A stretch of DNA of 10,925 nucleotides from Spirochaetaceae bacterium (GTDB lineage: Bacteria; Spirochaetota; Spirochaetia; Treponematales; Breznakiellaceae): NCBI GenBank assembly GCA_031255655.1, contig JAIRSB010000152.1, forward strand, positions 1-10,925, in the 5' to 3' direction. The notes below the pieces were generated by a model. It did not search any database. It was not told the DNA's origin and saw nothing but the letters and a program-made list of their open reading frames with translations. A program made the translations under genes and the position numbers. Position 1 is the stretch's first letter, and every line of letters starts with the position of its first letter. This document shows positions 6,231-10,925 of this stretch, in pieces.

Positions 6231-7814
6231 TTAATATTCTGAAAGTATCGCCATAAGACGATCTTTCCTTATACTTCGCAAAAAAGAGGCAAGACGCGGT
6301 CCCTGTTCCTTACCAATCAGAGCTTTGTAAGAGGCGTGAAAAAACTCCTTTCCGTCAATTCCGATCCGCGCCGCCGCGTCGTAAATCGCCTGAGCGCAGG
6401 ATTTATCACTGTCAAATTGATCTATCTTTACCGCTACATTATCTCTTAGCTCTCGTACCGCCGCTAAATCAGATTCGCTTAACGCGACGGTCTCTCCTGC
6501 CGCCCGCAGCTTGAAGCAGAATTCTTCCGGAGCGTAATCCGCGAGCCAGTTTTTAGCGCATATACAGCGCGATCTCAGCGCCGCCTCCTGTTCTGGTTTG
6601 ACATCATCCAATCCCGTGATAGTCGCGTCCACACAGCCGTCCGCTATTTGAAGCAGATTGCACAAATGACGGAATGGTACCTGATAAGGCGGCGCGGCGG
6701 GTACGCCTGAAACTTGCGAAAGTTCGTATATGCGCCGTTCTTTCAGATAGATATCATCACTCTTCGCCGGTTCCAGCTTCCAAGCGATACGTTCCGTGCG
6801 GTCGTAATCCTCATATATTTTTATCACATCTAGGTCAAACGAAATAGTGAACTCCGTATTCGGTCTCGTTCCAGCAAACATATAGCGCACAAGTTCCGGC
6901 GTATATACTCGCAGCAAAGTCGGGAGGTCGATAACTTTACCTTTGGAACTGGACATCTTGCCTCCAGCGCCTTTGATACCTATGAAATCGTAGCGGAAAG
7001 TTACCGGAGCGTCAAAATTATACACTTCTTTACAGATAATTTTGCTGGTATCAAAAGAACCGCCCTGGCTGTGATGATCCTTGCCAGCCGGCTCAAAATC
7101 GACTTTTTCGTAAGCCCAGCGCATCGGCCAGTCTATTCTCCAGCCCAGTTTTACACCTTTCGCCGTTCGTAAATCGGTTTTCGCATGATTTCCGCATAGT
7201 TTGCAGTGATATTCAAGCTGCCATTCGCCGTCCCAGTTGTCAATGTCCGTATCATCTCGATTACATTCATCGCAAAATATGCTTACCGGCCACCATTCTC
7301 CTTGAATTTTATGCTGGTCATCACGGAATTTGTCCAGTATCGCTTTAAGTTCTGCGCGTTTTTCCAGAGCGAGTCTAATTCCATCCGCGTAGAGTGAAGC
7401 GCGGTAACGTTCTGTCTGATATAGATATTCCGGACTTATTCCAACCGTGGGCAGCGCGTTTTCCACGTCAAGTTCGTGATGGCGGGCGTAACTTGAATCG
7501 CGCCCCCATGGGTCCGGCACCATGGTTATAGGAAAGCGCAGGTATTTTTCAAGTTCGTCCTGTTTTGGCATGTTGGCAGGAACTTTGCGGAACACGTCGT
7601 AGTCGTCCCACGAATAGATAAAACGTGTCTGTTTTCCAGCGTCTCTCAATGCCCGCGCCACAAGGTCGACCGAAACGATTTCGCGAAAGTTGCCAATATG
7701 AACCGTTCCCGACGGCGTAATCCCGGATGCGCAGGTATACACTTCCTTCAATCCTTTCTCGCGGATTATTTTTTGCGCGATTTCGTCCGCCCAGTGGCGG
7801 GCTTTTTCACTCAT
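6231..7814 (-). CDS. lysS: lysyl-tRNA synthetase, class I
   Basis: This 527-residue enzyme charges tRNA-Lys with lysine using ATP. It is the class I (archaeal-type) form, unrelated in fold to the class II LysRS of most bacteria. The Rossmann fold signatures are clear: HIGN at 39-42 in SGTVHIGNFRE, and KMSSSKG at 286-292 as the KMSKS loop. Other family stretches are HWADEIA near the start, SWDDYD at 69-73, VPDPWG at 99-104, and DWPMRW with DFEPAGKDHH at about 228-248. Two CxxC pairs (181/184 and 204/207) suggest a metal-binding knuckle. The length fits bacterial class I enzymes. I chose the ATG at 7814, where homology begins. The frame stays open up to a TTG at 7865, but the 17 extra residues have no family match, no ribosome-binding site, and the likely promoter lies inside them. 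Confidence 0.95.
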   Translation of the reverse strand: MSEKARHWADEIAQKIIREKGLKEVYTCASGITPSGTVHIGNFREIVSVDLVARALRDAGKQTRFIYSWDDYDVFRKVPANMPKQDELEKYLRFPITMVPDPWGRDSSYARHHELDVENALPTVGISPEYLYQTERYRASLYADGIRLALEKRAELKAILDKFRDDQHKIQGEWWPVSIFCDECNRDDTDIDNWDGEWQLEYHCKLCGNHAKTDLRTAKGVKLGWRIDWPMRWAYEKVDFEPAGKDHHSQGGSFDTSKIICKEVYNFDAPVTFRYDFIGIKGAGGKMSSSKGKVIDLPTLLRVYTPELVRYMFAGTRPNTEFTISFDLDVIKIYEDYDRTERIAWKLEPAKSDDIYLKERRIYELSQVSGVPAAPPYQVPFRHLCNLLQIADGCVDATITGLDDVKPEQEAALRSRCICAKNWLADYAPEEFCFKLRAAGETVALSESDLAAVRELRDNVAVKIDQFDSDKSCAQAIYDAAARIGIDGKEFFHASYKALIGKEQGPRLASFLRSIRKDRLMAILSEY

Positions 7815-7820
7815 ATTCCG

Positions 7821-7850
7821 ATTATAGCTTGTAATTTTATCTGTATTCAA
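7821..7850 (-). promoter_or_regulatory. probable lysS promoter, leaderless
   Basis: On the minus strand TTGAAT (7850-7845) and a perfect TATAAT (7826-7821) are separated by 18 bases. Only 6 bases lie between TATAAT and the ATG at 7814, so transcription should begin at or beside the A of the start codon. The only purine-rich sequence before the ATG is a weak GGA 2 bases away. Both facts agree with a leaderless mRNA. Confidence 0.55.
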
Positions 7851-7855
7851 TACAC

Positions 7856-7896
7856 CTGTCAGCAATTTAACATTTAGTTGTCGTCATCATAACCGA
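7856..7896 (+). repeat. left terminal inverted repeat
   Basis: Outer end CTGTCAGCAATTT, inner end CATCATAACCGA. Its partner is 8677-8718 on the opposite strand. Read on the minus strand, it encodes a peptide tail FALGYDDDN followed by a stop. The partner read on the plus strand encodes FVIGDDDDG followed by a stop, so the repeat may include the last codons of a former gene. Confidence 0.6.
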
Positions 7897-8029
7897 GTGC
7901 GAAAAGCTTTCGTGAATGTAAAGCATTATGCGGAAGAGAAACTGTTAAGATAATACCTGCACGGAATTGTAGAGTGCATACGCGGCGGGCACGAATGGAT
8001 CTGTCGCCGTTTTTATCGAACATGAACAT
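7874..8029 (-). pseudogene. small open frame inside the element, probably a gene tail remnant
   Basis: A 51-codon frame begins with ATG inside the palindrome at 8021-8038 and ends in the left inverted repeat with the peptide KLFALGYDDDN. No ribosome-binding site is evident and no family is recognised. Its ending resembles that of a plus-strand frame at the other end of the element (HTFVIGDDDDG), so both may be leftovers of the same mobile-element gene carried in opposite directions. A genuine small protein cannot be excluded but is less likely. Confidence 0.25.
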
Positions 8030-8038
8030 TTGTTCATG
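8021..8038. repeat. palindrome CATGAACA-TT-TGTTCATG
   Basis: Perfect 8-base arms with a 2-base centre. The inner part, GAACATTTGTTC, fits the GAAC-N4-GTTC core of the Gram-positive-type LexA (SOS) box. It could equally be a hairpin belonging to the surrounding insertion element. It lies about 200 bases upstream of lysS. Confidence 0.45.
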
Positions 8039-8044
8039 CTTACC

Positions 8045-8060
8045 CAGCAATTTTCATTTT
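8045..8060 (+). repeat. end-motif copy 1, CAGCAATTTTCATTTT
   Basis: A 16-base sequence repeated identically at 8724-8739. It is related to the terminal inverted repeats at 7856 and 8718 (CAGCAATTT core), and overlaps the end of the transposase remnant. It is probably the end of a second, nested element of the same family. Confidence 0.6.
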
Positions 8061-8251
8061 TAAGAACCATGATAAAATGGTGTTATGAGAGATGGCATCA
8101 TAAAGCGGCTGCTTGGCAGTTTGCGGAAGGCAGGGGATACTAACCCATATACGTTTATTAGGGACAACTTGAACGCCAGTTCAATCTGCCACCGCTGACG
8201 GTACAAATCCAGTATCATTTCAGGTGCCGCGTCAGTTATTGGCGGTGCCAC
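8060..8251 (-). pseudogene. IS4-type transposase, C-terminal fragment
   Basis: The first 28 residues of this open frame (8251 down to about 8168) are clearly transposase: ITDAAPEMILDLYRQRWQIE followed by LAFK. They carry most of the IS4-family Y-(2)-R-(3)-E-(6)-K signature, with Y17, R20 and the catalytic E24. The expected lysine seven residues after the glutamate is missing (Leu31), and beyond residue 28 the sequence no longer resembles a transposase, so a frameshift or rearrangement follows at about 8167. In another frame the DNA stays open to a TAA at 8042-8040 and ends FLKMKIAG. The N-terminal three quarters of the protein, including the two catalytic aspartates, is absent. The element can no longer move by itself. 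Confidence 0.75.
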
Positions 8252-8676
8252 TATATATACTGGTTATACGCTCTTTGCAATATCTTGTATTATCTTGGCT
8301 ACAGCCTACTATATTTCCGATATAATCCTCAGTAATGTGTTCAACCTGAATAAGTCCTTATTTTAGCTCACGTCATCTTCGCACAGGCAGAACCCCAGTA
8401 ACAGCATACCGGTTCATGCGAGAGCATAGGAACTAATATACTATCGGGGAAACCTGCGATTTTTGGGTTGTCTGTAAGGTCGCACCGACCACTGCTGAGC
8501 TAAGTACGGCGTATCGAGCGGCGGAGGAAAGCCGACGCGGAACTGGGGACATTGATCTGCCAGATACAAAAACGGTGGCATCATCGGTACGGGAGCCCCC
8601 ACGTGAGGTAAGAACTGCGCCGGGTCTCGCTTCGGCGGTTTTGCACAAAAGCAGGGAGGATTACATACTTTTGTTA
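8252..8676. other. unassigned interior of the degraded element, G+C-richer with short hairpins
   Basis: Open frames of about 70 codons exist on both strands but resemble no known family and have no ribosome-binding sites. The part from about 8370 to 8660 is richer in G+C than its surroundings and holds several small stems: GTTC-ATGC-GAGA-GCAT-AG-GAAC at 8412-8433 (GNRA-type loop and a two-base bulge), GGTCG-CAC-CGACC at 8478-8490, CGGC/GCCG around GGAGGAAA at 8519-8534, and CGCCG/CGGCG at about 8619-8637. This suggests a fragment of a structured RNA, possibly from a decayed group II intron, but the canonical domain V was not found. Passenger DNA is equally possible. Confidence 0.3.
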
Positions 8677-8718
8677 TCGGTGATGACGATGACGGCTAAA
8701 TGTCAAATTGCTGGACAG
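8677..8718 (-). repeat. right terminal inverted repeat
   Basis: The reverse complement starts CTGTCCAGCAATTTGACATT and ends GTCATCACCGA. It matches 7856-7896 at about 35 of 41 positions with one extra base (8714). The core CAGCAATTT recurs in the neighbouring small element. Confidence 0.6.
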
Positions 8719-8739
8719 TCAAGCAGCAATTTTCATTTT
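8705..8739 (+). terminator. hairpin with T-rich tail at the junction of two elements
   Basis: AAATTGCTG (8705-8713) and CAGCAATTT (8724-8732) form a perfect 9-base stem with a 10-base loop. TTTTCATTTT follows on the plus strand. It could stop plus-strand transcription coming from the element before it reaches the chemoreceptor promoter. It is formed by two facing element ends, so it may be a by-product of their juxtaposition. Confidence 0.35.
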
Positions 8740-8878
8740 GAAAATAACGCCGTAAAGCAAGAAAATACAGACGAAATATGTATGAAATAGTAGACGATAT
8801 TTGAGATAAAATAAATTATATTATATAGTTATTTTCGGGCTTTCTTCATGCAAAAAATTTCTAAAACAAGAATTGCTG
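8724..8878. mobile_element. MITE-like element of about 155 bp
   Basis: The left end, CAGCAATTTTCATTTT (8724-8739), and the right end, AAAACAAGAATTGCTG (8863-8878), are inverted repeats with 13 of 16 matches. A second pair of arms lies inside (GAAAATAAC at 8740-8748 and GTTATTTTC at 8828-8836, perfect). The middle is AT-rich and carries no gene. The end motif is shared with the larger degraded element 5 bases to the left, so it is probably a small non-autonomous relative. No target-site duplication is evident. Confidence 0.45.
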
Positions 8879-8896
8879 ATGGCACGCTATAGTAGG

Positions 8897-8925
8897 TTGA
8901 ACATATAATTCAAACATGATATACT
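8897..8925 (+). promoter_or_regulatory. sigma-70-type promoter of the chemoreceptor gene
   Basis: TTGAAC (8897-8902), a 17-base spacer and TATACT (8920-8925) are close to consensus. Transcription would start near 8932, giving a leader of about 32 bases. The -35 box is part of an inverted repeat, TTGAA-CATATAA-TTCAA (8897-8913), that could be an operator. Confidence 0.6.
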
Positions 8926-8963
8926 ATTTATCATAAATTTTCAGTAACAAAGGACCGTTTTAT

Positions 8964-10925
8964 ATGAAGTTAAAGTTTCGTTTAAGTTTAATAGTTGTAG
9001 CTATTCTCGCGGCGGCAGTTGCCGCCTCTTCTATTGTTCTGCTTTCCAAATCGCGCGAGATGCAGACAAAAACCGCCCAAAGCGAGATTATCAATCTTAC
9101 CGGCGTTGCCTCCAAGAATTTACAGATTGATTTTGAATACACTCAGGATGCGCTAATTGCCTTGTCATACATCATGGGTGAATATGAAAACGTAGATATA
9201 TTTTTGCGCCGTATCCGTTTCGATGATAACATGGAGTCAGTGGTCAACGGGTACAAAAATCTTGTCGGTATATATACGGTTTGGAAGCCGGGGACTATAG
9301 ACAACAATCCGGCGCCCTACGACACGTGGTTTTCACAGCGTTATACAAACACAGCTGAAAGATTCCAGTGGCGGGAGCAGGAAGACCTTAACTCCATATA
9401 CACGTCAATGCCTGATTCACCCACTATTTCCAACGTAAAACGCGGGAAATTCGCTGGAGCGGATATTTGGATGCTACAGCTTACTGTTCCTATAACGAAC
9501 CCAAGAACGAACCAGGTGGTCGGCTTATTGGGCGCAAACGTTAGTCTTTCCACCGCGCAGGAGTTGGTGTCAAACGCCGCCGCGCTTAAAAACGCGGGCT
9601 ACACCGCAGGACGCGAAGTACTATATTCGTATGATGGAACGATAGCAGCGCACTACGATCCCACCATGATAGGCAAGAAAATTACCGACCCGGAATCGCT
9701 TAGGGTTATAGGACGGGAAGCAGTGAACGATACGTTGGAAACATTGCGTACCGGAGTTCCGAATATCGGAGAGAACGCCGGACGTTTCTTCGCCTCGTAT
9801 CCGTTCTATGTCGGCAACGTGAAAGAGGCTTACACTATTCTGAGTTCTATACCCAGCGCCGATGTGTTTTCCGCAATCACGGATATGACGCGTTTTACTA
9901 TTGTGCTTGCAATTGTAATGATACTCATATCTGCCGTCGTCATCTGGTTGGTTTCGAGTGGAATAGCGCGTCGTATAGTGCTTGTCGGTATGCGTATGAA
10001 AGACATTGCCCATGGTGAAGGCGATCTTACCAGCCGTATAACCATAAAAGCAAACGATGAAATCGGTGAAATGGGACTATACTTTAACCAAACGATGGAA
10101 AAAATCCAGAATTTGGTCAAATCTATCAAAAATCAGACGGTTACATTGTCAGATATAGGCAACGAGCTTGCGTCAAACATGACGGAGACGGCTGCCGCTA
10201 TAAACGAGATTACCTCAAACATTCAGAGCATCAAAGGCCAAGTAGTAAATCAGTCCGCTTCCGTTACCGAAACCAATGCTACTATGGAACAGATAACCAT
10301 AAATCTGGACAAGCTGAATGGTCTTGTAGAAAAACAGACAAGCAGTGTTTCGCAGTCGTCAAGCGCGGTTGAGGAAATGCTGGCAAATATCCAGTCGGTA
10401 ACGCAAACTCTCGTCAAAAACGGAACTAATGTTAGGGAATTGGCAGAAGCCTCCGAAATCGGGCGCAGCGGTTTGCAGGATGTGGCCGCAGATATTCAGC
10501 AGATTGCCCGCGAGTCTGAAGGACTGCTTGAAATCAACGCTGTGATGGAAAACATCGCAAGTCAGACGAACCTTTTATCGATGAACGCCGCTATTGAGGC
10601 TGCACACGCCGGGGAAGCGGGCAAAGGTTTCGCCGTTGTCGCGGATGAAATCCGCAAACTTGCTGAGTCCTCCGGAGAGCAATCTAAAACCATCTCGACT
10701 GTACTTAAAAAAATCAAGGACAGCATCGACAAAATTACACGCTCGACTGACGCGGTGCTGAACAAGTTCGAGGCCATAGATACCGGGGTTAAGACTGTTT
10801 CCGATCAGGAAGAGAATATTCGCAACGCTATGGAAGAGCAGAGCGCGGGTAGTCAGCAGATTCTTGAGGCGATAAGCCAGTTGAACGAGGTTACCCAGAT
10901 GGTCAAATCCAGTTCCAAAGAAATG
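8964..10925 (+). CDS. methyl-accepting chemotaxis protein, Cache type (3' end outside the window)
   Basis: The frame is open from ATG at 8964 to the last base, giving 654 residues without a stop. A membrane segment lies at about 7-28. A periplasmic region at about 29-308 looks like a double Cache (dCache_1) sensor, with YKNLVGIYTVWKPG, IWMLQLTVPI and FFASYPFY. A second membrane segment follows at about 311-334, then a HAMP domain (GDLTSRITIKANDEIGEMG). The cytoplasmic signalling part has the highly conserved hairpin tip at about 528-570: IASQTNLLSMNAAIEAAHAG, then GKGFAVVADEIRKLAE. AAAGGA lies 9 bases before the ATG. The receptor would bind a small ligand outside the cytoplasm and control CheA through CheW. 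It is transcribed away from lysS and is not in the operon with the CheA-like kinase, which lacks the CheW-binding domain. The ligand is unknown. Confidence 0.95.
   Translation, partial: MKLKFRLSLIVVAILAAAVAASSIVLLSKSREMQTKTAQSEIINLTGVASKNLQIDFEYTQDALIALSYIMGEYENVDIFLRRIRFDDNMESVVNGYKNLVGIYTVWKPGTIDNNPAPYDTWFSQRYTNTAERFQWREQEDLNSIYTSMPDSPTISNVKRGKFAGADIWMLQLTVPITNPRTNQVVGLLGANVSLSTAQELVSNAAALKNAGYTAGREVLYSYDGTIAAHYDPTMIGKKITDPESLRVIGREAVNDTLETLRTGVPNIGENAGRFFASYPFYVGNVKEAYTILSSIPSADVFSAITDMTRFTIVLAIVMILISAVVIWLVSSGIARRIVLVGMRMKDIAHGEGDLTSRITIKANDEIGEMGLYFNQTMEKIQNLVKSIKNQTVTLSDIGNELASNMTETAAAINEITSNIQSIKGQVVNQSASVTETNATMEQITINLDKLNGLVEKQTSSVSQSSSAVEEMLANIQSVTQTLVKNGTNVRELAEASEIGRSGLQDVAADIQQIARESEGLLEINAVMENIASQTNLLSMNAAIEAAHAGEAGKGFAVVADEIRKLAESSGEQSKTISTVLKKIKDSIDKITRSTDAVLNKFEAIDTGVKTVSDQEENIRNAMEEQSAGSQQILEAISQLNEVTQMVKSSSKEM

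Larger units (their letters stand above)
7856..8718. mobile_element. degraded insertion element bounded by inverted repeats of about 41 bp
   Basis: The two ends match as inverted repeats: the left begins CTGT-CAGCAATTTAACATTTAG, and the reverse complement of the right begins CTGTC-CAGCAATTTGACATTTAG, followed by a further 19 positions with 14 matches. That is about 35 matches over 41 positions with one single-base gap. Inside are the C-terminal remnant of an IS4-type transposase, a perfect short palindrome, and a G+C-richer unassigned segment. No intact transposase is present. No clear target-site duplication flanks it (ACAC on the left, TCAA on the right). It is either an IS gutted by deletion or a product of nested insertions, since an extra copy of the end motif occurs inside at 8045. 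The left edge is 5 bases from the lysS -35 box. Confidence 0.6.

Noticed and set aside
7815..7865. Extension of lysS to a TTG start at 7865, adding 17 residues
   Set aside because: The extra residues do not match class I LysRS proteins, no ribosome-binding site precedes the TTG, and a good promoter lies within the stretch.
8719..8723. Target-site duplication flanking the element 7856-8718
   Set aside because: The bases outside the two ends (ACAC on the left, TCAAG on the right) do not match.
8433..8790. Open frames of 71 codons on each strand in the mobile region
   Set aside because: Neither resembles a protein family or has a ribosome-binding site; they overlap on opposite strands, and the plus-strand one runs through two inverted-repeat ends.

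Overview
The window looks like chromosomal DNA of a spirochaete, probably a Treponema-like host-associated one. The pointers are an archaeal-type class I lysyl-tRNA synthetase instead of the usual class II enzyme, a CheX-type phosphatase beside a CheY-type regulator, and a large Cache-type chemoreceptor with a signalling tip of the kind common in treponemes. This assignment is inference from gene content; there is no rRNA or other phylogenetic marker here. No tRNA, rRNA or CRISPR array was seen.

Bases 109-7814 (minus strand, read right to left) carry seven genes in one direction: lysS, a single-domain CheY-like response regulator, cheX, a multi-pass membrane CheA-like histidine kinase with PAS, HPt and HATPase parts, an AI-2E-family membrane protein, a UPF0237 ACT-domain protein, and a UPF0210 (PFL/DUF711) protein. 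From cheX to the ACT gene the reading frames overlap by 8, 4 and 4 bases, so kinase, transporter-like protein and ACT protein are almost certainly translated as one coupled unit. The first three signalling genes make up a complete small phosphotransfer module: a kinase that carries its own phosphorylatable histidine, a receiver, and a phosphatase. The kinase has no CheW-like coupling domain, so it should not dock into chemoreceptor arrays and probably senses something through its own membrane part. A 66-base region between the regulator and cheX can fold into two nested perfect stems plus a possible pseudoknot and is the best candidate for an undescribed RNA element.

Bases 7856-8880 are a graveyard of small mobile elements. 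A segment of about 860 bases (7856-8718) is bounded by imperfect inverted repeats of about 41 bases and contains the C-terminal signature of an IS4-type transposase. Directly beside it lies a MITE-like segment of about 155 bases (8724-8878) with related ends. The shared end motif is CAGCAATTT, seen five times in this kilobase. The outer edge of the first element stops 5 bases from the -35 box of the likely lysS promoter, whose -10 box is so close to the ATG that the lysS mRNA is predicted to be leaderless.

Bases 8897-10925 (plus strand) hold a good sigma-70-like promoter and a methyl-accepting chemotaxis protein that runs off the right edge: 654 residues are present, with no stop.
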